Origin: Ancylomarina sp. DW003
Lineage (GTDB): Bacteria > Bacteroidota > Bacteroidia > Bacteroidales > Marinifilaceae
DNA length: 64,000 nucleotides
Assembly (NCBI RefSeq): GCF_029029505.1
Contig: NZ_JAKJSD010000019.1
Span: 1-64,000, forward strand
Direction: 5' to 3'
Within the stretch, counting starts at the first letter, position 1, and every line of letters starts with the position of its first letter. The notes beneath the pieces are model-generated. The model was not told where the DNA came from, did not search any database, and was given only the letters and a program-made list of their open reading frames with translations. The translations under genes were made by a program, and so were the position numbers. Shown piece by piece: positions 1 through 7,767 of the stretch.

Positions 1-24
1 TTGTCTCTATAATATATCGAGTGA

Positions 25-312
25 TTATTTCTCTTTATTTTTTAAAATCTGAATTCTCAATGCATCTGCAACAAGTTCTGCTGCTGCCTCGAATGAATTA
101 GATTGTTTTCTGGCGAAAAGTTCATTACCTGGAACGTTTACCTTCACTTCAACAACTTTATTAGCCTTAGGGTCTGAATTTTCGATATTTAAAGTGACAT
201 TATAATCACAAATACTATTGTCAAACTTATTTAATTTACTCAACTTCTGATTGATGAAAGCTTCAAGTTTCTTATCTGCTTTAAAGCCTACGGATTGCAT
301 CTTCATATTCAT
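25..312 (-). CDS. hpf: Ribosome hibernation promoting factor (HPF/RaiA family), copy 1
   Basis: A short HPF/RaiA protein of about 95 residues. Members bind the 30S decoding region and shut down or dimerise ribosomes in stationary phase. The sequence has the family pattern: an N-terminal QSVGFKAD strand, a basic first helix rich in K/N, a central ENSD...VEVKVNVPG strand pair, and a C-terminal helix with FEAAAELVADALRIQI. There is no long C-terminal dimerisation domain, so it is the short form. The frame also opens with GTG at 315. I chose ATG at 312 because an AGGAGG motif (320-325) sits 7 nt upstream of it. A paralogue lies at 15129-15428, so the strain has at least two. Confidence 0.9.
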   Translation of the reverse strand: MNMKMQSVGFKADKKLEAFINQKLSKLNKFDNSICDYNVTLNIENSDPKANKVVEVKVNVPGNELFARKQSNSFEAAAELVADALRIQILKNKEK

Positions 313-315
313 CAC

Positions 316-583
316 AATTCCTCCTATATTTTATTGCTCAGTAGAGCATAAGTTAATATTTCGTTAAATAGTAACTGATCAGTGATAAATGTGCACAGGT
401 GGCTTGAAATAGCCTATTTGATTAATCTTTCTACCTTGAAAGTAGATAAAATAATTCAATAAAGAAAGCCTAAGAAGAGAAATATTATGATGAAATAATG
501 TTAAGAAAACTTAAGAGCCTTATTATTAGGTGTGATAGCATTGTAAATAATTTACAATTTAATTCTATAGTCTTGAGAAAGGC
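316..583. other. Intergenic region, no gene seen
   Basis: A 268-base AT-rich spacer between the unknown membrane protein and hpf copy 1. It contains the hpf SD at its left edge and a short palindrome ACTGATCAGT near 371-380. I see no tRNA, no convincing terminator and no ORF with family features. Confidence 0.5.
320..325 (-). promoter_or_regulatory. Strong Shine-Dalgarno of hpf copy 1
   Basis: AGGAGG on the minus strand, 7 nt before the ATG at 312. SD motifs are almost absent elsewhere in this window (only hydA and the second hpf also have one), so this site is unusual and fixes the start codon. Confidence 0.75.
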
Positions 584-1204
584 TTAAGCTTGCTTTCTGG
601 ATACGGCATTTAATACATGATACAATTGATCATCTAAAAAATAATTCTCAAAATCAACCATTATACTTTTAAAAAGAGGTAAAGTGTTTCCCTCCATTAT
701 TAAAAGCATGTCACCTAAATCGTAGTCGGCAATTCTGATTGGAACATAAATCGCCCGTTTACCAGATTTAAGTTTGTATTTAGTTATTGTATCCGTTTTA
801 AATTTATCTATGTCTTCACCAGAGTTGTTGGCATAACTAATACAATTTTTAAAATGAAAATTCCCACCAATGACATTTGCTCCGGGATAATTGAAAAAAT
901 CGATAATAAAATCAGCAACTTCTTTCTGAAATTCTTCGCAAGTGTTGTAAGTTTCGAGAGCAACCTTATTTTTTATAGTGTCAAATTTTCTAGAAAGCTT
1001 ATATGGAATTGATAAGATTGTATAGAAATATACACCAGAGATAACAGCTAATAAAGTTCCTGCAATAGTTGCGGGTATCTGCCAAAGACTAATGCCAAAA
1101 ACCAACTCAATGCTAAACCATGATACTAAAGACCAAACAAGAATCCAAAAACTCAATAGTAATTGTAGTGAGAATTTGTAGATGATTTCAAAGGAGCTGA
1201 ACAT
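584..1204 (-). CDS. Unknown two-helix membrane protein with cytoplasmic domain
   Basis: A 206-residue protein I do not recognise. Residues about 8-35 and 40-68 form two hydrophobic segments, WILVWSLVSWFSIELVFGI and ATIAGTLLAVISGVYFYTIL. They are followed by a soluble domain of about 135 residues with mixed alpha/beta character (KRAIYVPIRIADYDLGDMLL). There is no signal peptidase site or catalytic motif. It is transcribed on the same strand as the exchanger upstream (67 nt gap) and the hpf gene downstream. A regulatory or accessory membrane role is possible but I have no evidence for one. Confidence 0.6.
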   Translation of the reverse strand: MFSSFEIIYKFSLQLLLSFWILVWSLVSWFSIELVFGISLWQIPATIAGTLLAVISGVYFYTILSIPYKLSRKFDTIKNKVALETYNTCEEFQKEVADFIIDFFNYPGANVIGGNFHFKNCISYANNSGEDIDKFKTDTITKYKLKSGKRAIYVPIRIADYDLGDMLLIMEGNTLPLFKSIMVDFENYFLDDQLYHVLNAVSRKQA

Positions 1205-1271
1205 GGTAAATCGTATTTGAGAATTGAATGTAATTTAAAGTTAGATGGATATATGATATATGCAAAATCTT

Positions 1272-2468
1272 TTACCAGCCTGAAGTAAAATAATTTGCAA
1301 TTTCTTGAAGCTGCTCTCCAAGTCCACCTGGTTGTCTGAGATATTGAATAAAAGAACCTGCTGTTTGTGCAAGAAAAGAATTGCCCCCCGCATAATACTC
1401 GGCAGCTCCAATGGCATATAAGATGAATAAGACATATAGGAAACCTAAAAGTACTACATGGCGTTTTTTGAGAGCTTTGCTAAAATAAAAAATTACAATT
1501 GTTATAAGAGTGACAATTAGTAATACAATTCGGATATCAACAAGAGTAGAACCAGCTTCGGAGAATTCAATCTTCTGGCCTGTAAATAATAAGAATAGTG
1601 CTAGTGGGAGCCCCAAGCTAATTGATATATCGAAAATGTTAGAACCTAAAATATTTGCTAAAGAATCGTCGTAGTTTCCTTTTTTGGCATCTCGTATAGA
1701 AATAATAGTATCTGGTACACTACTGGCAGCTGCAATTAATATCAGGGCTACAAAAAGAGGATTGATGCCTAAGGAATCTGAAATACCTTTGCAACCTTCG
1801 ACTAATCCTGCGCAAGCTGCTGCAATCACAAGGGTAGAAATAACTAATAGCAACCAGCTTCTGCGCTTTCTTCCTTTGTTTGCTTTTAAAACATACTTCA
1901 AATACTTACCATTTTCACAATCTTCACTTGTTTGAGGTTCGAATTTTTCACCCTTTTTCATTGATAGCATTGTGTATGCTAGATAAATAAGGTAAAAAAC
2001 TGTAAATGCCCAACCATGCCAGTGAGTTATATAGTTACTGGAAAGTAGTACAATAAGTAGAAGCTCGGCAGCAATGAGAAATAAGCCATCGCGAAGAATA
2101 ACTTTTTTACTGATTTTTAAACCTACAACACTTGGTGCAGTCGCAAGAACTGTTCCGATAACTAACATGGGGATGGCAATGCTGTTGAATATTGCAGAAC
2201 CCGTATTGCCGCCAATGCTAGCAGCTAAATCGCGAGCTAAATTGGCATGGGTCGCAAAGACTAGAAAGAAGACGGTTGTTAACAACTCAGGGATTGACGA
2301 TCCAATTGCATTTAATGATGCTCCTTTTACACCTTCTCTCATATTTCTCCCTAGATAATCAGTTGCAACCTCAAACGCATTGCATGATTTTGCAATTATA
2401 AGGGAGCAGAGTATCATTAAAGATAAACCTCCGTACCAAGTATGAAAAATGAGATTGAAAACGTCCAT
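1272..2468 (-). CDS. Sodium/calcium (cation/Ca2+) exchanger family protein
   Basis: A 398-residue inner-membrane antiporter of the CaCA superfamily. It has about ten hydrophobic segments and the two inverted alpha repeats that form the ion pathway. Alpha-1 contains GSSIPELLTTV and GGNTGSAIFNS near residues 55-95. Alpha-2 contains AASSVPDTIIS and LANILGSNIFDIS near residues 247-280. A cytoplasmic loop rich in K/E/R (about 170-205) separates the halves. In alpha-2 the usual Glu of the S-x-P-E motif is Asp (SVPD), a substitution known from the potassium-dependent NCKX branch. Exchange of Na+ (or H+/K+) for Ca2+ is inferred from family only. No partner genes lie nearby. Confidence 0.85.
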   Translation of the reverse strand: MDVFNLIFHTWYGGLSLMILCSLIIAKSCNAFEVATDYLGRNMREGVKGASLNAIGSSIPELLTTVFFLVFATHANLARDLAASIGGNTGSAIFNSIAIPMLVIGTVLATAPSVVGLKISKKVILRDGLFLIAAELLLIVLLSSNYITHWHGWAFTVFYLIYLAYTMLSMKKGEKFEPQTSEDCENGKYLKYVLKANKGRKRRSWLLLVISTLVIAAACAGLVEGCKGISDSLGINPLFVALILIAAASSVPDTIISIRDAKKGNYDDSLANILGSNIFDISISLGLPLALFLLFTGQKIEFSEAGSTLVDIRIVLLIVTLITIVIFYFSKALKKRHVVLLGFLYVLFILYAIGAAEYYAGGNSFLAQTAGSFIQYLRQPGGLGEQLQEIANYFTSGW

Positions 2469-2630
2469 ATTTTATTTAAATAGATGAGTTCCGAAATACA
2501 GTTTATTTACGTCCCGAAAATAAAGGTAATTTTTTAATTAAAATCGGTAAAGTCGTTATTTAAATATTTATAAATGTTGTCAAATACTTTCTCAAACAGT
2601 TTTATCAAAACAATCTTTGTATTGGCATGT

Positions 2631-3437
2631 TTATCCGTCGCAAGGTAAATAGTAATCTTTCATTGGATTGATAAGAAGAATAGGGTTTGTGTAATTATTA
2701 ATAAAATATTTAATCCTTTTTGAATTGAATTGAAGAAAAAAGACGCCTTGTATTTTGCCAGTCATCAAAATAATAAGATCAGACTCTTTTGTTGTACTCG
2801 ATTTAAAAGCTTCTTCGTCGATTCGTTTGCTGGATAGTTCAGATTTTAATATTTTGTATTCGAAGGTAAATTGAGAAAACATTTTTTTTGTAAAAAAAAG
2901 CGTATTCCTAATTGTCTTTATTAGAATATTGTCTTTCTCTTGGGGAATTATAAGTTTTATAATAGCATTATTAAAACGTCCGAAATAACTGGCCCATATC
3001 ATTTTTTCTTTGGATTCCTTTTTGTGATCGATGGGCAGAATAATATTTGAATAATCAGCTTGACTAGATGTTTTATGACCTACCAGAATAGTTGGAATTT
3101 TAGCATTAAGAACCCAATTGAAATTACTGTTCTTTAAAAAGAATTTGAAATCATTTTTTTTATCAACATCCAAAACTAAAAATATGATATTATGTAGTTT
3201 AATGCTTTTGTTAGGTTGATCATTTCTATTTGTGATTTGGAGTGAACTGACCTCGGGATAGTCCTTGATGTAATTTTTAAGTTCTTCAGGATGAATTTTT
3301 TTTCTTGAGAAAGGAGATGTTGAAATAAGAACTTTAGCTTTAAAAATCTGAGCAATTTTTAAAGCGTGATTTAAAGCTTTCTTTTTAGCATCTAGTTTTT
3401 GAATTAGAAGTAATATATGTTGATTTTTCTTGTACAT
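2631..3437 (-). CDS. UspA-like protein, divergent tandem domains
   Basis: A 268-residue protein with the outline of two universal-stress-protein domains. The N-terminal half starts HILLLIQKLDAKKKALNHALKIA, ending near IPTILVGHK. The second half starts NIILPIDHKKESKEKMIWASYF and ends ESDLIILMTG...NPILLINP. The spacing of hydrophobic strands and the DLIILMTG/NPILLI ending resemble Usp folds. The usual ATP-binding G-2x-G-9x-G(S/T) signature is not visible, so it is probably a non-nucleotide-binding or degenerate member. It is very lysine- and AT-rich compared with the core genes. Function unknown. Confidence 0.55.
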   Translation of the reverse strand: MYKKNQHILLLIQKLDAKKKALNHALKIAQIFKAKVLISTSPFSRKKIHPEELKNYIKDYPEVSSLQITNRNDQPNKSIKLHNIIFLVLDVDKKNDFKFFLKNSNFNWVLNAKIPTILVGHKTSSQADYSNIILPIDHKKESKEKMIWASYFGRFNNAIIKLIIPQEKDNILIKTIRNTLFFTKKMFSQFTFEYKILKSELSSKRIDEEAFKSSTTKESDLIILMTGKIQGVFFLQFNSKRIKYFINNYTNPILLINPMKDYYLPCDG

Positions 3438-3956
3438 GTAATTAAAGAAAAAATGTGTTAAAAGGAACGGTATTCTGAATTGATTACGCCTTTATTTGTT
3501 AACCTAATGTTTGAAAAGTATGAATCTAAGATAATAATTGATACTTAAAACTCTTTTGTATGAATAAATGTTCAATTTATTTCTTAGTAAACGGTTATTG
3601 TCTTGTTGTAATTTTCACCCCTTAAGATAATTGTTTAAATTCAACATAAACACAAAGTTAGTTTTTAAATGTGTTGAAAATAAATCTAAGAACAGTTCAG
3701 TATATACAGGCTTTGCAGAGTGTTTTTCAACATGTTCATGATGTTGAAAAAAAACAATTTCTCCTATGTTCTAGTTTACAGACTTTTTCTTTATTAATAC
3801 TGATTAAAAACTGTTGTGAAGCATAGTTATTTAGACTAAATATGTATTTTCTACTTTTCTTTCTATTCGGCCTTTAAGCATTCTTTTATCTTGCTCTATT
3901 TCTTATCTTAGCAACGTTGTTTATGCAAGCGACTGAACATAATTTGAAAATTAGGA
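3438..3956. other. 519-base divergent intergenic region
   Basis: Lies between the UspA-like gene (minus) and the hydrogenase operon (plus), so it must carry both promoters. It is very AT-rich. The only clear structure is an 11-bp perfect inverted repeat (3723-3733 / 3741-3751). I found no TAnnTTTG element close to the first plus-strand gene and no RNA gene. Confidence 0.6.
3723..3751. repeat. 11-bp perfect inverted repeat upstream of hydrogenase operon
   Basis: TTTTTCAACAT and ATGTTGAAAAA separated by 7 nt, about 205 bases before the first gene of the hydrogenase operon. It could be an operator or a hairpin. No T-run follows, so a rho-independent terminator is unlikely. Confidence 0.55.
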
Positions 3957-4304
3957 ATGATAAAAGTCTCTCAAATAATTAATGATTTAAATGCACAGTT
4001 GGTCTGTGGTAATACAGATTTAAATCAGGATATAGATTTTGGTTTTGCTTCTGATCTCATGAGTGATGTCTTAACTATTGATTCTGATAATCTATTGTTG
4101 GTGACAGGTTTAAATAATTTACAGACGATAAGAACCTCTGAAATGTCGGATATTCCATACATATTATTTGTTCGCGACAAAAAAGCTTCTGAAGAAATGA
4201 AAAATCTGGCAGAAGAAAGTGGGATTACTATTTTAGAGTGTCGTTATTCAATGTTTCGCGCTTGTTCTATTTTGTGTAATATGGGTCTGGAGCCCGTTTA
4301 TTAA
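3957..4304 (+). CDS. DRTGG-domain protein, hydrogenase operon (copy 1)
   Basis: A 115-residue soluble protein. The first 60 residues (ISQIINDLNAQLVCG, then FGFASDLMSDVL) match the DRTGG fold found beside HPr-kinase-like and CBS proteins and in [FeFe]-hydrogenase operons. It is a homologue of the gene at 6096 in the same operon, which shares the SDLLSDVM-type core. No catalytic residues are evident. The family is presumed to bind a ligand or a partner. It is the first gene of a ten-gene run with gaps of only 9, 4, 2, 8 and 11 nt, so co-transcription is nearly certain. Confidence 0.75.
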   Translation: MIKVSQIINDLNAQLVCGNTDLNQDIDFGFASDLMSDVLTIDSDNLLLVTGLNNLQTIRTSEMSDIPYILFVRDKKASEEMKNLAEESGITILECRYSMFRACSILCNMGLEPVY

Positions 4305-4313
4305 TTCTGATGT

Positions 4314-4727
4314 ATGGATTTTAAATTTGATATAGAAGGAGGCAATTTTTCAAAAGCAGGGACTGCATCAAGCGACGTGAAGAAAGTGTTGAAGAAGTTG
4401 AATGTTGACCCAAAGCTAATTAAACGAATTGTTGTTTCGATATATGAGGCCGAAGTGAATGTTGTTGCTCATGCCTATGAAGGTGAAATGAATGTCTCAA
4501 TATTTCCGGAAAAAATAATAGTACGTATTGTTGATAAAGGGCCTGGTATTCCTGATATAGAATTAGCAATGCAGAAAGGGTATTCGACAGCCTCTCCTGA
4601 AGTTAGAGAAATGGGGTTTGGAGCAGGTATGGGCTTGCCAAATATAAAAAAGAATACGAATGAGCTAAATATTAAGTCAGAGGTTGGAGTTGGAACCGAA
4701 GTTGAACTAATTAACTATTTAAATTAG
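4314..4727 (+). CDS. RsbW-like GHKL ATPase (anti-sigma-factor/serine kinase type)
   Basis: A 137-residue stand-alone HATPase domain. Visible boxes are the N box EAEVNVVAHAY (about 48-58), G1 DKGPGIPD (about 75-82) and G2 GFGAGMGLPNIKK (about 101-113). No histidine phosphoacceptor domain is present, so it resembles RsbW/SpoIIAB anti-sigma kinases rather than a two-component kinase. In this operon it lies 4 nt upstream of the sensory-type hydrogenase. A role in relaying the hydrogenase's redox or H2 state to transcription is an inference from context. No cognate sigma or anti-anti-sigma (STAS) gene is in the window. Confidence 0.8.
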   Translation: MDFKFDIEGGNFSKAGTASSDVKKVLKKLNVDPKLIKRIVVSIYEAEVNVVAHAYEGEMNVSIFPEKIIVRIVDKGPGIPDIELAMQKGYSTASPEVREMGFGAGMGLPNIKKNTNELNIKSEVGVGTEVELINYLN

Positions 4728-4731
4728 AACG

Positions 4732-6093
4732 ATGGAGAAGCTGCCCTTTTATCACGCGCTAAAAGTTGTCGAAAACGTTTGTATTGGTTGTACACATTGT
4801 ATGAATGTGTGCCCCACAAAGGCAATTCGTGTGAAATCAGGAATTGCTGATATTGACAAGTATGCTTGTGTTGATTGCGGAGAGTGTTTAAAAGCTTGTC
4901 CTGTGAATGCTATAATAGTGGAGCAAGATGACTTTAATCAGATATTTAGCTTTAAACAAAGAGTGGCCTTGTTACCAACTGTGCTGTTAGGACAATTTCC
5001 TGACGATATTACTGAAGAACAGATTTATTCTGTTATTCATGATATGGGATTTACTCACGTTTTTGAGGTTGACGAGGCAGTCGATTTGCTGATTGAGGGA
5101 ACGAAAGAATATATGCGGAAGCATACTCAAATGAGACCATTTATTTCGAGTTTTTGTCCTGCAGTTGTTCGTTTGATACAAGTGAGATTTCCTTCTCTTG
5201 TTGAGAATATTGTGCGTCTAAAGCCTGTTGTTGATATTTCATCTCAATTTTATCGTAAGAAATTGGTTGATGAGGGGTTCAAGAATGAAGAAATAGGCAT
5301 TTTTTATATAACGCCATGTGCAGCTAAAATTGCATCAGTAAAATCACCAGTAGGCGAAGAAGAGTTGCTGATTGATGGTGTCATAAACATGGACTTTATT
5401 TATAATAAAGTCATGTTGAGTTTGAAGAAAGCGAATAAGGAAAAAGATGCGATTTCGAATCACAGGCATCTTTCGAAAACGAGTATTGAGTGGTCATTAA
5501 CCAATGGCGAGGCTTCTCAATATTCTGGTAGATGTTTAGCAATAGATGAGATTCACAATGTGATTGCATTTCTAGATAAGTTGGAGAATGAAGAGATCAC
5601 GGATGTTGATTTCTTAGAACTAAGAGCTTGTGACAGGTCTTGCGCTGGCGGCGTTTTGAGTACAGAAAATAGATTTTTAGCCGTTGAACGTTTGAGTAAG
5701 CGTGCTAAAAAAGATATAAAGCAGCAGAAAGAGACGGAAGAAATATATACGACTTATCGTCCCTATTTACTCGATAATATGGCAATTTCTGAAATTGAGC
5801 CAAGATCAATTTTGAGTTTGGATTCGGATATGATGATTGCCATGGATAAGATGAAGAAAATTCAGCGTATCATGAAAGTTTTACCCGGTATAGACTGTGG
5901 AGCTTGTGGTGCGCCTAAATGCAAAGTATTGGCTGAAGATATCGTTCAGGGAAAAGCCAAAATGACGCAATGTGTGTTCTTGCAAAAGATGCTCACAAAA
6001 GAAGAGTTAATTACCCCTCAGGAATCTTTTGATATATCAGAAGGTACATGGGGAAAAGAACGTTTTGAGAAAAAGACGATTAAAAATAGATAA
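4732..6093 (+). CDS. hydS: Sensory-type [FeFe]-hydrogenase (group C/D, HydS-like)
   Basis: A 453-residue iron-sulfur protein. Two N-terminal [4Fe-4S] ferredoxin motifs (CIGCTHCMNVCP and CVDCGECLKACP, residues about 17-57) precede an H-cluster domain with all three cysteine loops in non-catalytic-type form: L1 ISSFCPAVVRLIQ, L2 ITPCAAKIASVKSP, L3 LRACDRSCAGGV. The bifurcating enzymes have TSCCPGW, MPCxAKK and MxCPGGC instead. A C-terminal Fe-S motif (CGACGAPKC...C, about 384-415) follows. There is no PAS domain, unlike the described Thermotoga HydS. H2 sensing is family knowledge. Coupling to the flanking ATPases and DRTGG/PHP proteins is inferred. Confidence 0.85.
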   Translation: MEKLPFYHALKVVENVCIGCTHCMNVCPTKAIRVKSGIADIDKYACVDCGECLKACPVNAIIVEQDDFNQIFSFKQRVALLPTVLLGQFPDDITEEQIYSVIHDMGFTHVFEVDEAVDLLIEGTKEYMRKHTQMRPFISSFCPAVVRLIQVRFPSLVENIVRLKPVVDISSQFYRKKLVDEGFKNEEIGIFYITPCAAKIASVKSPVGEEELLIDGVINMDFIYNKVMLSLKKANKEKDAISNHRHLSKTSIEWSLTNGEASQYSGRCLAIDEIHNVIAFLDKLENEEITDVDFLELRACDRSCAGGVLSTENRFLAVERLSKRAKKDIKQQKETEEIYTTYRPYLLDNMAISEIEPRSILSLDSDMMIAMDKMKKIQRIMKVLPGIDCGACGAPKCKVLAEDIVQGKAKMTQCVFLQKMLTKEELITPQESFDISEGTWGKERFEKKTIKNR

Positions 6094-6095
6094 GA

Positions 6096-6434
6096 ATGAA
6101 GGTAAGTGATATTGTTGAAAAATTGGGTTTAAAAGTTTGTTCGGGAGAACAAGGCTTGAACAAAGAAATTGAAGGTGGCTATACATCAGATTTATTAAGT
6201 GATGTTATGGGGAATGCCGATGCAGACCAGGTGTGGGTAACACTTCAAACTCATAAAAATATCATGGCAATTGCTTCATTAAAAGAATTAGCTGCAATTG
6301 TGTTGGTTAAGGGCTACGAGCCAGAAGCTGATGCTGCAGAGCAAAGTAACGAGGAAGGGATTCCAATTTTGTCATCAGAAGAGGAAGCCTTTGAGTTGAC
6401 AGGAAAGCTTTATAAGCTATTGAGTGTTGAATAA
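6096..6434 (+). CDS. DRTGG-domain protein, hydrogenase operon (copy 2)
   Basis: A 112-residue paralogue of the gene at 3957. It has the same layout: VSDIVEKLGLKVCSGEQGL, then GGYTSDLLSDVM, a strand with QVWVTLQTHKNIMAIAS, and a C-terminal strand AIVLVKG. It starts 2 nt after the hydS stop, so it is translationally coupled. Two DRTGG proteins bracketing the sensory hydrogenase suggest a paired or heteromeric partner, which is only an inference. No enzymatic motif is visible. Confidence 0.75.
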   Translation: MKVSDIVEKLGLKVCSGEQGLNKEIEGGYTSDLLSDVMGNADADQVWVTLQTHKNIMAIASLKELAAIVLVKGYEPEADAAEQSNEEGIPILSSEEEAFELTGKLYKLLSVE

Positions 6435-6442
6435 CTGAAATC

Positions 6443-7180
6443 ATGAAAACGTTTCGAGTCGACCTACATACACATACAGTACTTTCTCCATGTGGAGATT
6501 TGGAGATGAGTCCGGTAAATATTGTAGAGAAGGCGAAAGAGCGAGGAATTGATGTTTTAGGCATAAGCGATCATAACTCAACTTTACATGCCCCTTTGAT
6601 TAAAAAGTTGGCAGCAAAAGAAAATATTGAGATTATGATGGGCGCAGAGGTGACAACCAAAGAGGAAGTACATTGTCTTTGCTTTTTTGAGACAGAAGAG
6701 AAGTTAGTTGTTTTTCAAAAGTATTTGGATAAGCATTTGCCACATATAGCTAATGATAGCGATAAATTTGGTTATCAGGTTGTGGTAAACGAGGAGGAAG
6801 AGATTTTAAATGAAGTTGAATGGTTATTGATTTCAGGTATAAATCAGAGTATTGATCAATTAGAGAAAAAGGTTCACGAATTGGATGGTTTGTTTATACC
6901 AGCTCATGTAAATAAGATGCAGGATAGTATAATCTCGCAACTGGGATTTATTCCCATCGATTTAAATGTTGATGCACTCGAATTGACACGACATATAAGT
7001 AAGGAAGCATTTTTAAAGAAGAATGCTTATTTGAAAAATAAAACATTTATAAAGAGCTCCGACGCTCATTGTATAGATTTAGTTGGAGAAGTTTATACCG
7101 AATTCATCATGAAGGAAGCCAATTTTAATGAAGTGAAAATGGCATTGAGAAACCAAGAGGGACGAAAGGTGAATTTTTAA
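6443..7180 (+). CDS. PHP-domain metal-dependent phosphoesterase
   Basis: A 245-residue PHP domain protein. Metal-binding motifs are DLHTHTVLSPCGDLEMSP (residues 6-23), GISDHNS (about 40-46), GAEVTTKEEVHCL (about 67-79), IPAHVNK (about 153-159) and KSSDAH (about 208-213), the order expected for PHP phosphoesterases. The likely reaction is hydrolysis of a phosphate ester or nucleotide, substrate unknown. It follows the second DRTGG gene by 8 nt. PHP genes accompany HydS/DRTGG genes in other [FeFe]-hydrogenase operons (family knowledge). It may make or remove a signal used by this module, which is inference. Confidence 0.8.
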   Translation: MKTFRVDLHTHTVLSPCGDLEMSPVNIVEKAKERGIDVLGISDHNSTLHAPLIKKLAAKENIEIMMGAEVTTKEEVHCLCFFETEEKLVVFQKYLDKHLPHIANDSDKFGYQVVVNEEEEILNEVEWLLISGINQSIDQLEKKVHELDGLFIPAHVNKMQDSIISQLGFIPIDLNVDALELTRHISKEAFLKKNAYLKNKTFIKSSDAHCIDLVGEVYTEFIMKEANFNEVKMALRNQEGRKVNF

Positions 7181-7191
7181 GAAGAAGAAAA

Positions 7192-7731
7192 GTGAGAGAC
7201 TTGTCAGAACATATCATGGATATAATTCAAAACTCAGTAAGAGCGAATGCAACTCTTGTTGAGCTTGAAATATTTGAGGATGAAAAGGCAGATATGTACA
7301 AATTGTTGTTTAAGGATAATGGTTGTGGCATGTCAGAAGGAGTATTAGCTAAGGTGGCTGATCCATTCTTCACATCCCGAACAACAAGAAAAGTTGGTTT
7401 GGGGATTTCACTATTGAAGCAAAATGCCGAACAGACTGGTGGAAGTTTAAATATTTGGTCTAAAGAAGGAGAGGGGACTCAACTTGAAGTCATTTTTTCT
7501 CATTCGAATATTGATAGACCAGTGTTAGGTAATATAGCCGAAACCATGATGCTGTTGGTTGGAGCTAATCCGGAAATGGATTTTTTGTATAAGCACACAA
7601 CTGCTGAAGGTGAATATGTGTTTGACACAAAAGAAGTAAAAGAAATTTTAGAAGGGGTGTCATTAAATGACCCTAATATTTTGGTTTATCTAAAAGAGAT
7701 GATAAACGAAAATATAAATACAATAATATAA
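7192..7731 (+). CDS. Stand-alone GHKL ATPase in hydrogenase operon
   Basis: A 179-residue protein starting at GTG 7192, 11 nt after the PHP gene. Boxes: N box DIIQNSVRANA (about 9-19), G1 DNGCGMSE (about 43-50), F box DPFFTSR (about 57-63), G2 VGLGISLLKQNA (about 68-79). These look like a histidine-kinase ATP lid, but the dimerisation/His-phosphotransfer domain is missing. About 65 C-terminal residues of unknown fold (GNIAETMMLLVGANPEMDF) follow. It differs from the RsbW-like ATPase at 4314, so the operon carries two distinct ATPase types. Its role in hydrogenase regulation is inferred. Confidence 0.75.
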   Translation: MRDLSEHIMDIIQNSVRANATLVELEIFEDEKADMYKLLFKDNGCGMSEGVLAKVADPFFTSRTTRKVGLGISLLKQNAEQTGGSLNIWSKEGEGTQLEVIFSHSNIDRPVLGNIAETMMLLVGANPEMDFLYKHTTAEGEYVFDTKEVKEILEGVSLNDPNILVYLKEMINENINTII

Positions 7732-7767
7732 TTTGAATTTAGTTTCTAACCTTTAATATTTGAGATT

